Below, piece after piece: positions 1 through 8,700 of a stretch of 64,000 nt of DNA. The translations under genes were made by a program, and so were the position numbers. The DNA is from Occultella gossypii (GTDB lineage: Bacteria; Actinomycetota; Actinomycetes; Actinomycetales; Beutenbergiaceae). The notes beneath the pieces are model-generated. The model had not been told where the DNA came from and ran no database searches. It saw only the letters and a list, made by a program, of their open reading frames with translations. The first letter of the stretch is position 1. Every line of letters begins with the position of its first letter. The stretch spans positions 1-64,000 of the forward strand of contig NZ_JAGSHT010000027.1 in assembly GCF_019947135.1 (NCBI RefSeq). The letters are read 5' to 3'.

Positions 1-690
1 GAGGCGGTGCCGGGTCCACCCGGGTGCTTTGGGCAGGATCTCGGCCTGGACCTCCAGGGCTGGTTCGGCGTCCAGCACCGCGACCGCGGTCGCGATCAGG
101 TCCGCCTTGGCGGCGTCGATGAGCCCCGCGGCCAACGCGTCACCGGTTGGTGCGGCGATCGTGTCCTGGAGTTTGCCGACATTGATGAGCCGGTTCGCCT
201 CCCGCTTGGAGCACCCGAGCCGGGGTGCGATCTCCTCGGCGGCGATGCTGGAGCGGAAGTTCGTCCTACGGTCCAGCACGGCCGGCTTGTCCATGCTCAT
301 CGGGACCCGGCCGGCGAGTTCGGCGGACGCGGCCCGGACCCCGGCCGCGCACGCGGACTCCAGCCGCCGCCACAGCGCGGCCAGTTCGACGAGGTCGTAC
401 TCATTGATCCCGGACAGGTCCCGATCGCCACCCAGCGCCCGTTCGACCTCGGCCAGGGTGAAGGAATCCACCCGTGGCCGCTCGGCGAGGGCCTCGAAAT
501 CGACCGGAGGAATCCCCTCGTAGGCGTCCCCGGATCCCGGGTGGTGGGCATCGGCGACGGGGAACTCCTCGACCCGGTCGAACAGGGCGTAGGAGGCCTC
601 CAGCCAGGCCGGGTCCGTGGCCAGCTCGGCCACGTCCCAGGGCGGGGTCCCGATCCCGTCCCCGACCCCACCACCACCTGTTCCGTACAT
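1..690 (-). CDS. DUF222 (13E12-type) protein, N-terminal part, cut by window edge
   Basis: The reverse strand is open from an ATG at 690 to the window edge, giving 230 codons without a stop; the C-terminus is outside. The protein begins MYGTGGGGVGDGIG. Its helical, Ala/Leu-rich middle (DRRTNFRSSIAAEEIAPRLG, then SKREANRLINVG and AGLIDAAKADLIA) is typical of the DUF222 domain found in actinobacterial 13E12-repeat proteins. In that family DUF222 is usually followed by a C-terminal HNH nuclease domain, which would lie outside the window. These proteins are multicopy in actinobacteria and their role is not settled. The gene is divergent from the FHA-like gene. Confidence is good for the family, low for any function. 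Confidence 0.78.
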   Translation of the reverse strand, partial: MYGTGGGGVGDGIGTPPWDVAELATDPAWLEASYALFDRVEEFPVADAHHPGSGDAYEGIPPVDFEALAERPRVDSFTLAEVERALGGDRDLSGINEYDLVELAALWRRLESACAAGVRAASAELAGRVPMSMDKPAVLDRRTNFRSSIAAEEIAPRLGCSKREANRLINVGKLQDTIAAPTGDALAAGLIDAAKADLIATAVAVLDAEPALEVQAEILPKAPGWTRHRL

Positions 691-899
691 GCGTTCTATC
701 CTAGATCCATGCTCGAGAATCCGCAAGATACCAACGAAAATGTGGATACCGAGACATCAGCATCCACCCTGTGGACGAGGCTTCTTCAGCGGATCCGGCG
801 GGGTCGCGCGCGACCCGCATGTGAAGTCACGAAACCGAATCGGGTGACCGTGCTCGTACGGCACCCACCCGCACTCGACCGCCCGGTCCGCACCATCCC

Positions 900-913
900 T
901 TAGGCTGACCTAA
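900..913. promoter_or_regulatory. Possible IdeR/DtxR-type iron box
   Basis: TTAGGCTGACCTAA is a perfect TTAGG-N4-CCTAA inverted repeat. It matches 13 of 14 bases of the right-hand part of the 19-base IdeR/DtxR consensus, but the left five bases do not match. It lies 20 bases before the FHA-like start and contains a possible -10 (TAGGCT, 901-906). Iron control is inference; the TAGGCT could simply be a promoter. Confidence 0.45.
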
Positions 914-932
914 AAGAGCGGGGGTTTGGGCG

Positions 933-1787
933 ATGCTACGGGTGACGCTACGGGGGTCGGGCGTGCCGACCGTGGTGCTCGGGACCGGCGACATTCTGCT
1001 CGTGGGCCGGTCGCCGGACAGCGCGCTGCCCGAGGTCGACGCGGACGCCCAGCTGCATCTCACGGCCCTTGCCCTACCCCGCGTCGCACCGCACGTGTCG
1101 CGCGTGGTCGGTGAGGTCCAGGTCGGCGAGGAGGTCGTCCGGCTCCGTTGGCGCGGCAGCACCGGCGCCCAGCTCTCCTCCCTCTTCGACGCCCCCGGCG
1201 GCGCGCGCCGGGTAGCCCTCTCGGAGGGCATGGCCGCGTTGCTCGACGAGGGCGAGAACCACCTGCTCCTCCTGCGCGGACGGCAGACTCCAACGGGCAC
1301 CTTCACCGACCTCGTCCTCGTCGTGGACGTCGAGGAGGTCCGCGACGAGCCGGCGCAGGTACCTCTGGTCGCCGAGGGCGACCCGGACGGCGCCGCCACC
1401 GCGGACGCCCCGCACCTCGAGCGCTGGTCGCGCGAGTGGTATGTCGCCCTTGCCCTCGCCGAGCCCTGGTTGACCGGCGCGGACGACTACCCCCGGCCGC
1501 CGTCGAACCGGGAGATCTACGAGCGCATCCTGCACTGGCGTGGCCACGCCTGGAACCTCGAACGCGCGCAGCGCGTGGACGACGCGATCCGCTCCGTGGC
1601 CCGCCTCGCGTTCGGCCCTGACGACGATCCCTTCACCGTGACTGAGGGCCGCGTGCAGAACGTGAGGTTCGCCGTCGGGCGCCGTGCCGCGGAGGTGCGA
1701 CTGGTGACGACGGCGGACCTCGAGGCCGTCCACGAGGCCCGGTCGAGGGGTGCCGGCCTCAATCCTGAGGCTCCGACCGCGCCGTAG
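933..1787 (+). CDS. FHA-like domain protein at the head of the type VII locus
   Basis: 284 residues with no signal peptide or membrane segment, so probably cytoplasmic. Residues about 18-60 (GDILLVGRSPDSALPEVDAD, then LPRVAPHVSRVVGEV) look like the start of an FHA fold: a Gly-Arg-Ser turn, then a conserved SR strand. FHA domains bind phosphothreonine peptides, and a kinase gene lies in the same locus, so it could read that kinase's output (inference). The C-terminal half (LERWSREWYVALALAEPWL, then NREIYERILHWRGHAWNLE) is helical and may be a winged-helix or protein-interaction module; I cannot name it. Proteins of this shape occur beside actinobacterial WXG100 genes. The ATG at 933 follows a weak GGGGG; the iron-box-like repeat lies just upstream. 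Confidence 0.7.
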   Translation: MLRVTLRGSGVPTVVLGTGDILLVGRSPDSALPEVDADAQLHLTALALPRVAPHVSRVVGEVQVGEEVVRLRWRGSTGAQLSSLFDAPGGARRVALSEGMAALLDEGENHLLLLRGRQTPTGTFTDLVLVVDVEEVRDEPAQVPLVAEGDPDGAATADAPHLERWSREWYVALALAEPWLTGADDYPRPPSNREIYERILHWRGHAWNLERAQRVDDAIRSVARLAFGPDDDPFTVTEGRVQNVRFAVGRRAAEVRLVTTADLEAVHEARSRGAGLNPEAPTAP

Positions 1788-1791
1788 CGGC

Positions 1792-1844
1792 GGAACCTTC
1801 CACCCCCTGTTCGCTGGCTTCTGCGGCGACGGCGCTCCTAGCGT
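1792..1844 (+). promoter_or_regulatory. Locus promoter A (GGAA-TTCC box plus TAGCGT)
   Basis: GCGGAACCTTCCACCCCC (palindromic core GGAACCTTCC at 1792-1801) is followed 47 bases later by TAGCGT at 1839-1844, a TANNNT -10, with CTGG at +22 from the box start. Promoters B and C share the same arrangement and D shares most of it. There is no recognisable -35, so activator dependence is likely (inference). It drives the WXG100 gene at 1891. Confidence 0.65.
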
Positions 1845-1890
1845 CGAAGGCAGGTCGACAAGGCGTCGACGAAGCCCTCAGGAGGACACC

Positions 1891-2169
1891 ATGACGTACG
1901 ACCGCTCGCAGTTCTACGGCATCGACACCGAGTACTCCCGGGACGCCTCCCGGAACATGGACACCGGCGCCCAGGACCTCAAGTCCATGGTCGGCAACGT
2001 CTCCGCCATGCTCGAATCCGTGCTCTGGATCGGGCCTGCCGCGAGCAAGTTCAAGCAGGACTGGGACGGCTCCCTGCGCCCCGAGCTCGAGGCCGCCACG
2101 GACTCCCTCAGCGAGAACGCGGCCGAGCTGCGCCGCCGCGCCGACCTCCAGGACGAGGTCTCCAGCTGA
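1891..2169 (+). CDS. WXG100-family protein (ESAT-6-like), copy 1
   Basis: 92 residues starting MTYDRSQFYGIDTEYSRD. The central WIG (VLWIGPAASKFKQDW) is the WXG turn between two amphipathic helices, and length and layout match ESAT-6/CFP-10-type proteins. These are exported as helical-hairpin dimers by type VII secretion. The usual C-terminal YxxxD/E export signal is not visible; the tail ADLQDEVSS resembles the ADDQERASS tail of the second copy at 3741. AGGAGG lies a few bases before the ATG at 1891; upstream in-frame GTG codons lie before the promoter and are unlikely starts. It is probably a partner of, or co-exported with, the 89-residue and 423-residue proteins downstream. Confidence 0.88.
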   Translation: MTYDRSQFYGIDTEYSRDASRNMDTGAQDLKSMVGNVSAMLESVLWIGPAASKFKQDWDGSLRPELEAATDSLSENAAELRRRADLQDEVSS

Positions 2170-2191
2170 GGTCGCCGGCCACCGCAGGGGC

Positions 2192-2244
2192 GGAAGTTTC
2201 CACCCCCATGGCGCTGGCCCCGGCAGCGATCGACTGCCTAGCGT
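2192..2244 (+). promoter_or_regulatory. Locus promoter B (GGAA-TTCC box plus TAGCGT)
   Basis: GGCGGAAGTTTCCACCCCC, with GGAA beginning at 2192, then CTGG at +22 and TAGCGT at 2239-2244. Spacing is 47 bases, identical to promoter A. It precedes the Gly/Ser-rich WXG-like gene. A CA-rich leader with three ACCAGCA repeats follows (about 2248-2300). Confidence 0.65.
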
Positions 2245-2344
2245 CATCGACCAGCAGCACCGGCCACCAGCACCACCGGGCCGAGCACCACCAGCAGGTT
2301 CCGACAGACCGGACCGACTTCCAGAAGCAGAAAGGAGACCGACG

Positions 2345-3616
2345 ATGACCGGGTTCCAAGGCGCCGACGTCAGCGCACTCGACGAGATGGCCCAGAAGGC
2401 CCAGGAGGGTGCCGACTACGCGAAGATGATCGCGAAGGCGCTCAAGCTCGTGGTCAAGGCGCTCCGGGCGATGAGCTGGACCGGCTGGGCCGCCGCGTTC
2501 GCCAACTACCTCGAGTTCACCGTGATCCCGTGGATCGAGACCACGGGCGAGGCGCTCGAGCGGTTCGCGAACATCCTCAAGGCCGCCTCGGCCCTGCAGA
2601 AGGCCGTCAGCGGTGACTCGCCGTCGGTCTCCATCCCGGCGAGCGCCTACACCAGCCCGAACATGCCGGCGACGACGGCGGTCAACCCGCCGATGCTGTC
2701 CGCGCCGCTGCCGGCCATCTCGAACGGGCAGATGCCCACGGGGGCCGTCGGTGACGGGGCCGTGGTGATCACGCCGACCGGTGTCGGCTCCCGGTCCAGC
2801 TCGCTGGACAACACGGGCGCGAGCGGCGGTGGCGCCACGATCATCACCCCGGACGGGCTGACCATCCGGTGGGACGGCACCGGCACGCTCGGTCTGTCCA
2901 CGGGCGGCTCGGCGGCCGGCGCGACGAGCCTGCCTGCCACCATCTCATCCGAGGGCGCGGCCTCGGCCGCGGTCGGTGGAGGAGCCGGGGCGATCGCCCC
3001 GGTGGCCGCTGCGGCGCTCACCTCGGGCGGCTCAGGCTCCGGCCCGACGGCGTCCGGCGGCTCCGGCTCGTCGGGCTCGCTCGGCGCTGGGTCGCTCGGG
3101 TCAGGGTCGCTCGGTGCCACGGGTTCGTCCGGCGGCACCGGCGGTGGGTCGGGCTCGGGCGGTGGCTTCGGCGGAGGCTCGGGCACGAGTTCCGGTGGCA
3201 TCGGTTCCGGTGGCGGCGGGCTCGGCTCGGGCGGGCTCGGGTCGGCCGGTTCCGGGGGTTCGGGCTCCGGCTCCGACGGTTCCGGATCCGGCGGATCCGG
3301 CGGCGCGGCGGGCTCCGGCGGCGCGGGTCTCGGCTCCGGGTCCCTCGGCCGTGGTGGCCCCAGCATCGCCGCGGGCGACCCGGCGACGACGTCGGCCCCG
3401 GTCACCTTCGGTGGCGCAGGCGGATCCAGCATCGGCACCGCCAACGGCGGCTCGCCCCCGCTGCTCGGCGCGGACACCGTGACCGGCGGCTCGTCGACCA
3501 ACCCTGCTCTCCTCGCGGCCCCCCTCGGGCTCGCTGGACTGGGCACCGCGGCACTGGGTGCCCTGCGCCGGAAGGACGGTGATCTGCCCGAGGGCCTCGT
3601 CGACGACGACGACTGA
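2345..3616 (+). CDS. WXG-like type VII substrate with Gly/Ser-rich stalk and C-terminal membrane anchor
   Basis: 423 residues. The N-terminal 90 are helical (SWTGWAAAFANYLE as the WXG-like turn, then an ALERFANILKAASALQ helix) and resemble a WXG100/LXG secretion domain. Residues about 95-385 are low complexity, becoming almost pure Gly/Ser from about 220. The end has a hydrophobic segment (LLAAPLGLAGLGTAALGAL) followed by RRK and an acidic tail LVDDDD. There is no LPXTG, so this is not a sortase substrate of the usual kind; a C-tail membrane anchor or surface stalk is more likely. AAAGGAG lies 8-9 bases before the ATG at 2345. The Gly/Ser stalk produces a long Pro-rich shadow frame on the other strand that is not a gene. 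No toxin domain is seen. Confidence 0.75.
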   Translation: MTGFQGADVSALDEMAQKAQEGADYAKMIAKALKLVVKALRAMSWTGWAAAFANYLEFTVIPWIETTGEALERFANILKAASALQKAVSGDSPSVSIPASAYTSPNMPATTAVNPPMLSAPLPAISNGQMPTGAVGDGAVVITPTGVGSRSSSLDNTGASGGGATIITPDGLTIRWDGTGTLGLSTGGSAAGATSLPATISSEGAASAAVGGGAGAIAPVAAAALTSGGSGSGPTASGGSGSSGSLGAGSLGSGSLGATGSSGGTGGGSGSGGGFGGGSGTSSGGIGSGGGGLGSGGLGSAGSGGSGSGSDGSGSGGSGGAAGSGGAGLGSGSLGRGGPSIAAGDPATTSAPVTFGGAGGSSIGTANGGSPPLLGADTVTGGSSTNPALLAAPLGLAGLGTAALGALRRKDGDLPEGLVDDDD

Positions 3617-3740
3617 TCCCACGACCTGACCGCACGACCCGCAGTGACCAGTACCACCAGCAATCACCAGTTCCGACCAGCACTGACCAGCACGAACCAA
3701 CCAACCGCTGAGCGACTCAGCACCTACGAAGGGACACACC

Positions 3741-4010
3741 ATGAGCACCACCGTCTACGGGATGGACATCACCGCCGCACGCGACCTCGTCCGGGTGATG
3801 AACTCCGACGCCGATGTGATCAACCAGCTGACGGCGCAACTGACCCAGCAGCTCGAGGCGACGCCCTGGTACGGCCCGGACGCGCAGCGGTTCACCAGCG
3901 ACTGGCAGGGCCAGTACGTGCCGGCCCTGCAGAACGTGGTCCAGGCGCTCCAGGAGAACGCGACGATCCTGAGCCAGCAGGCCGACGACCAGGAGCGCGC
4001 CTCCTCCTGA
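3741..4010 (+). CDS. WXG100-family protein, copy 2
   Basis: 89 residues with a clear WXG motif (TPWYGPDAQRFTSDW) between two helices. Tail ADDQERASS is like that of copy 1, again without YxxxD/E. GAAGGGA precedes the ATG. It probably shares a transcript with the Gly/Ser-rich gene, since no GGAA-TTCC box is seen in the 124-base gap; that gap instead carries a CA-rich leader with three ACCAGCA repeats. The two small WXG proteins could form a heterodimer or each pair with the larger WXG-like protein. A strong hairpin terminator follows at once, marking the end of this transcript. Confidence 0.9.
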   Translation: MSTTVYGMDITAARDLVRVMNSDADVINQLTAQLTQQLEATPWYGPDAQRFTSDWQGQYVPALQNVVQALQENATILSQQADDQERASS

Positions 4011-4044
4011 CCCGACCCCGCGCCGTCGAGCACGGCGCACACGC

Positions 4045-4080
4045 CGACGGCCGGCTCCCTCTCGAGGGAGCCGGCCGTCG
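4045..4080. terminator. Strong hairpin terminator after the WXG100 genes
   Basis: Perfect 16-base arms (CGACGGCCGGCTCCCT and its complement) around a CTCG loop. There is no T-run, as is usual in high-GC actinobacteria. It sits between convergent genes and may serve both. Confidence 0.85.
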
Positions 4081-4093
4081 GGCGTTCGGCGGG

Positions 4094-4888
4094 CTATCGA
4101 CCGGTGGTGACCTTCCAATGGAACCCGTCGAGGTCGGCGAAGTACCCGGCGTAGGCACCGCCGTCGGTCCGGATCGCTTCCGACACGATCCGGCCGCCGG
4201 CCGCCGCTGCGGCGGTCAGGAGCGCGTCGACGGTTTCACTGGAGGGGGCGGTGTGGGTGAGGACGACAGCGGCGAAACCGTCGCCCTGGCTGTCGCCCCC
4301 GACGTCCTTGGCGATGCCCTTGCGCGGGAGCAGACCGAGCCGGGACACCCCGTCGGTGACGGTGAAGTCGACGAACTTGTCGCCGTAGTCACGGTCCACG
4401 CCCATGCCCAGCGATTCGTAGAAGGACTTCGCGGCCTTCGGGCTGGCGACCCCGAGGTAGATGGCGGTTTCGGTCGGCTTGGGAGTGCTCGGGACCGTGC
4501 CGGCGTCCTTGTTGGACGCGGCCGCCAGCTTCCAGACGGCACCGTCAGGCGCGCGGTAGGCGGCGGTGAACTCACCGAAGAGTTGCTTCTTCGCCGGCTT
4601 CACGATCTCCGCACCATGCTCGCTCGCGGCGTCCAGGCGGTCCCTGACCGCGCCCGGCTGCTCGAGGATGGCGCCGACAACGAAGCCCCGGAAGCCCGAG
4701 GTCGCCGGGGTCGCCCCGACCACGGCGGCCAGGGCGTCGATCTGCTGGACGGCGAGGTGGCCGGCGCCGTGCAGATCAAGGGCGGCGCCATCGCTCGGGG
4801 TGGGCAGCGAGAACGCGGACGCGTAGAAGCCCCTCGCGTCCTCGACCCGGGGCACACCGAGGACGATCGTGTCGAGCGTGAGTCTCAT
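4094..4888 (-). CDS. Two-domain VOC (glyoxalase/bleomycin-resistance fold) protein
   Basis: 264 residues from the ATG at 4888; an ATG seven codons upstream is possible, but AAGGATGG sits correctly before 4888. It holds two vicinal-oxygen-chelate halves: residues about 1-120 (LDTIVLGVPRVEDARGFYAS, then APDGAVWKL) and about 130-264 (TAIYLGVASPKAAKSFYESL, then FADLDGFHWKV). Each half ends in the DPdG-x-x-W-type strand of VOC proteins. Metal-binding His/Glu are only partly conserved, so the reaction cannot be named. It interrupts the type VII locus on the opposite strand and has no evident link to it. Confidence 0.82.
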   Translation of the reverse strand: MRLTLDTIVLGVPRVEDARGFYASAFSLPTPSDGAALDLHGAGHLAVQQIDALAAVVGATPATSGFRGFVVGAILEQPGAVRDRLDAASEHGAEIVKPAKKQLFGEFTAAYRAPDGAVWKLAAASNKDAGTVPSTPKPTETAIYLGVASPKAAKSFYESLGMGVDRDYGDKFVDFTVTDGVSRLGLLPRKGIAKDVGGDSQGDGFAAVVLTHTAPSSETVDALLTAAAAAGGRIVSEAIRTDGGAYAGYFADLDGFHWKVTTGR

Positions 4889-4951
4889 GCGGGGACCATC
4901 CTTCGTCATCGTGTGGTGTTCGGGTGGGTCCGCGGCAGTCGAGCCGGCACC

Positions 4952-5434
4952 TCAGCCCGCAGCCTTCTTGATCAGGTCAGCGAGGTCCTGCCAGGCCGCG
5001 TCCGTCGGCTCGGTGAGCGCGAACGAGGTCGGCCAGAGACCGCTGGCGTCATCCAGGTTCGCCTGCACGCTGAAGCCGAGCGTCGAGTACCGCTCCTTGT
5101 CCTGCTGGCCGCTGCGGAAGAAGCACAGCACCTTCCCCTTGCGCGCGTAGCCGGGCTGCCCGTAGTACAGCTTCGGTGCCAGGTCCGGCGCGACCTCGGC
5201 CACGATTGCGTGGACGCGCTGTGCGAGCAATCGATCGGACTCGGGCATGTCGGCGATCTTCGCCAGCACGTCCGCCTCGTCGGCGGCCGCCTGGTCCGTG
5301 CCGCTGCCACGCTTGGCCTGGGTCTTCAGTTCTGCGGCCCGCTCCTTGACCGCGGCCCGTTCCAGCTCGGAGAGGCCTGCCGCGGTGCTCCCGCCCTTGC
5401 CCTGTGCGCCACTGCTCGACTTGCTCGCTATCAC
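4952..5434 (-). CDS. DUF1801 (YdhG-like) protein
   Basis: 160 residues, GTG start with AAAGGAG 5 bases upstream. The N-terminal 45 residues are a charged, Lys/Ala-rich linker. The rest (VHAIVAEVAPDLAPKLYYGQ, GYARKGKVLCFF, then YSTLGFSVQANLDD and the C-terminal DLADLIKKAAG) matches the DUF1801 fold, related to bacterial frataxin-like or YdhG proteins of unclear role. It is probably cotranscribed with the VOC gene 63 bases downstream. It is divergent from the EssC-like gene, whose promoter lies in the 318-base gap upstream. Confidence 0.75.
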   Translation of the reverse strand: MIASKSSSGAQGKGGSTAAGLSELERAAVKERAAELKTQAKRGSGTDQAAADEADVLAKIADMPESDRLLAQRVHAIVAEVAPDLAPKLYYGQPGYARKGKVLCFFRSGQQDKERYSTLGFSVQANLDDASGLWPTSFALTEPTDAAWQDLADLIKKAAG

Positions 5435-5660
5435 TTCTCCTTTGCTCGGTGGGATCGTCGCGGTCTGCTGCCTGTCCCCACGCTAGGGACTGCGGCCGAC
5501 GGGGTGCTTCTCGATTCCTGATCGATGCACCTCGGGGTGACCGATGCCGGCGGCTTGGCCCGGACTCCATCGTGCACTGGCGGCACTCGGAGGTGCACGG
5601 CGGGCGACCTCATCGAGCACCATCCGCTCACCGGCCGGACGCCGCAGGTCCGCACGCGGC

Positions 5661-5712
5661 GGAAGTTTCCACCCCACCGTGCCTGGACCGACGTCCCGGG
5701 CCCTCATAGCGT
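5661..5712 (+). promoter_or_regulatory. Locus promoter C in the 318-base gap before the EssC-like gene
   Basis: GGCGGAAGTTTCCACCCC with GGAA at 5661, CTGG at +22 and TAGCGT at 5707-5712 (46-base spacing). It is the only clear element in the gap 5435-5752; the rest of the gap shows no gene. Because TAGCGT ends at 5712, start codons upstream of it (for example at 5525) are unlikely, supporting the GTG at 5753. Confidence 0.65.
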
Positions 5713-5752
5713 CATCGGCAGGACAGATCCGGCCAATGATGAGGAGCCCGCC

Positions 5753-8700
5753 GTGTGGCGAGTGAGTGTGCGACCGAGCGCGGAGAGCAAGCTCTCCCCG
5801 GTCGACGTGGTGGTCACCGCGGACGCCGGCGGCAAGGTCGGCGACCTGGCCGCGAGCCTCGGCACACACCTCGGCGGCGGCGCCGGTCAACTGCTGCTGG
5901 CCCCGACCACCGGCGGACGGCCCTGGTCCGCCGACACCCCGCTGTCCCAGGCGCCGCTGCGTGACGGCGACGTCCTCGAGGTCACCTCGGTCCCGGCCGA
6001 GTGGCTGACCCGGCCCGGCCGCGCCGGCGCCGCCCGCGCCGTCGTGCACGTGGTCGCCGGCCCCGACGCCGGCACCCAGATCCCGGTCGTCGGCGAGGTC
6101 GTCACGATCGGTCGCTCCGCCGACGCAGGAGTCCACCTCAACGACCCGCTGGTCAGCCGCAGCCACGCCCAGATCCTGCTCACCGACACCCCCGTCGTCG
6201 TCGACCAGGGCTCCGCGCACGGCACCCGCGTGGCCGGGCGGGTCGTGAACCGGCCGCAGGCGCTCGCCTGGGGTGAGCAGATCACGGTCGGATCCTCGGT
6301 GCTCGTGGTCCGGCAGGGCCGATCGGGTCGGGCCGGTCAGGTAGAGCCCGACGGCGCCCCCGACCGCGGCGTGCTGCGCTCGCCCCGGTTCGGGGTCCGG
6401 GTCGAGGCCCTCGAGCACGAGGTCCCGGCGGCACCGGCCCCGGTCCGCAAGATCGGCGTCCCCTGGCCGATGATGCTGATGCCGATGCTCATGGGCGGCG
6501 CGATGTTCGCGCTGATGCGCAACCCGTTCTCCCTGATCTTCATGCTCGGGTTCCCCACGATGATGGGCGTCAACTACCTCATGCAGGTGCGCACGGCCCG
6601 CCGCGAGCACGCCGAGCAGGCCGCGATCTGGCGCGAGGAGGTCGATGGGATCCTCAGCCTGATGGATACCTCGGCGCGCGCCCAGGCCGAGCAGGCCGAG
6701 GAGGACGAGCCAGAGCTCGACGTGGTCCTGGCCCGGGCCACCGCCCGCGACCACCGGCTCTGGACCCGTCAGCGCGACGACGCCGACTTCCTCACCGTCC
6801 GCGCCGGCCGCGGCCCGCGCCCGGCCCTGGTCACCGCGAAGCTGCCGGGCACCCAGGGCGACCGGGTGCTGCGCGCCGAGGCAGCCGCGGCCATCGGCGG
6901 ACGCGCCACCCTGCCCGACCAGCCGGTGCCGGTCCCGCTCGCTCAGGCAGCGCTGACGGCGGTCGTCGGCGCGACGGCGGACGTCGACGCCTGGGTGCGC
7001 GCCGCCGTCGTGCGCCTTGCGGTGACCCACTCCCCGAACGAGGTGCGCCTGGCCGCCGTGCTCGGCGCGGACCGCTCGCACGTCGAGTCCTGGCTACGCT
7101 GGCTGCCGCACGCCGCTCCGCTAGCCGGCGGCACCGCGTGCGTGAGCGTCGGCGCCGGCGACGGGCAGAGTCTGCTCGAGGAGCTCGCCGTCGCCGAACC
7201 GGCGGGCCTGCACACCGTTCTCCTGGTCGACGGCGGTGCCCAGGTCTCCCGGCGTCTCGTCGAGGCGGTGGCCGGCGTCGCCGAGGACCCGGACCGCCGG
7301 TTGCACCTGATCTGGATGGGGGAGAGCCTCACCGAGGTCCCGGCCGCCACCGACCTGGCCGTCGACCTGACCAGCTCGACCCTGCAGCGCGCCTCCCGCG
7401 GTGGCGTCGAGGAGCTCACCCGCTGCGACGCGCTCGACCTGACCACGGCCTGGCGGGCCGCGCGGGCGCTGTCCGGTTACAAGGACGAGGCCGCCGTCGT
7501 GGCCGCCGAGTCGATGCTGCCGCAGCAGGTCCGGCTGCCCGGGCTCACCGGGGACCTCGCGGACCCCGACGACGTGGAGCGCCTCATCGAGCGCTGGGCG
7601 GCGAGCACCGGGCTGCGCGCCCAGCTCGGCACCGGCGCCGACGGCGTCATCTCCATCGACCTGCGCGAGGACGGCCCGCACGGGCTGGTCGCGGGCACCA
7701 CCGGCGCCGGCAAGAGCGAGCTGCTGCAGTCCCTGATCGCCTCGCTCGCGATCAACAACCCGCCTTCGCGGATCACGTTCCTGCTCGTCGACTACAAGGG
7801 CGGCGCCGCGTTCCGCGAATGTGCCGAGCTGCCGCACTCGGTCGGCTACATCACCGACCTCACCCCGGCCCTGGTGCAGCGGGCGCTGACCTCCCTGCAC
7901 GCCGAGCTCACCGCCAGGGAGCACCTGCTCGCCGAATACGGCGCGAAGGACCTGATCGCCCTCGAGCGCAGCCACCCCGAGGCGGCGCCGCCGAGCATGC
8001 TGATCTGCGTCGACGAGTTCGCCGCCCTGCTCGCCGAGGTGCCCGAGTTCGTGGACGGCATGGTCTCGATCGCCCAGCGCGGCCGGTCCCTCGGCATGCA
8101 CATGCTGCTCGCCACCCAGCGCCCCGCCGGCGTGGTCACCCCGCAGATCAAGGCGAACACGGACCTGCGGATCGCGCTGCGGGTGGCGTCGGCGGACGAC
8201 TCCACCGACGTGATCGACGCCCCCGACGCCGCGCACCTGTCCCGGCGCACCCCCGGCCGGGCCTGGCTGCGGCGCACCGGCCACGGCACCCGCGAACTCG
8301 TCCAGGTCGCCTTCGTGGGCGCCCACGAGGAGTTGCACGAGCTCGGTGACGCCGTCCGGGTGGCCCCGTTCACGGCACGGGACCTGCCCGGCCCGGCCCG
8401 CTCCGGCGGCACCCGGATGCACCCGAGCACCGACCTGGAGCGGATCGTGGCCACCGCCACCACCGCGTTCCTGCGCACCGGCCGCCGGGCCCCGAAGAAG
8501 CCGTGGATCCCGCCGATCGCGCCGGAACTGCCGATGGTGTGCACCGCGCCCGGCGAGCTCGCCCTCGGCGCCGGCGCCCGCGACGAGGCCCTCGTGGCCG
8601 GTGGCGCGACGGACGTGGTCCGCGCGGTGCAGGCCCCGGGCCAGGTGATCCTCGGCATGGTGGACCGCCCCGCACAGCAGTCACAGGTCCCGTTCGTGGT

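Noticed and set aside
2647-3663. Long Pro-rich open frame on the minus strand opposite the Gly/Ser-rich gene
   Set aside because: It mirrors a Gly/Ser repeat in very GC-rich DNA, has no plausible start site, and the plus frame has a Shine-Dalgarno and a WXG-like domain.
5525-5752. N-terminal extension of the EssC-like protein from an ATG at 5525
   Set aside because: The extension spans promoter C, and GAGGAG is correctly placed before GTG 5753.
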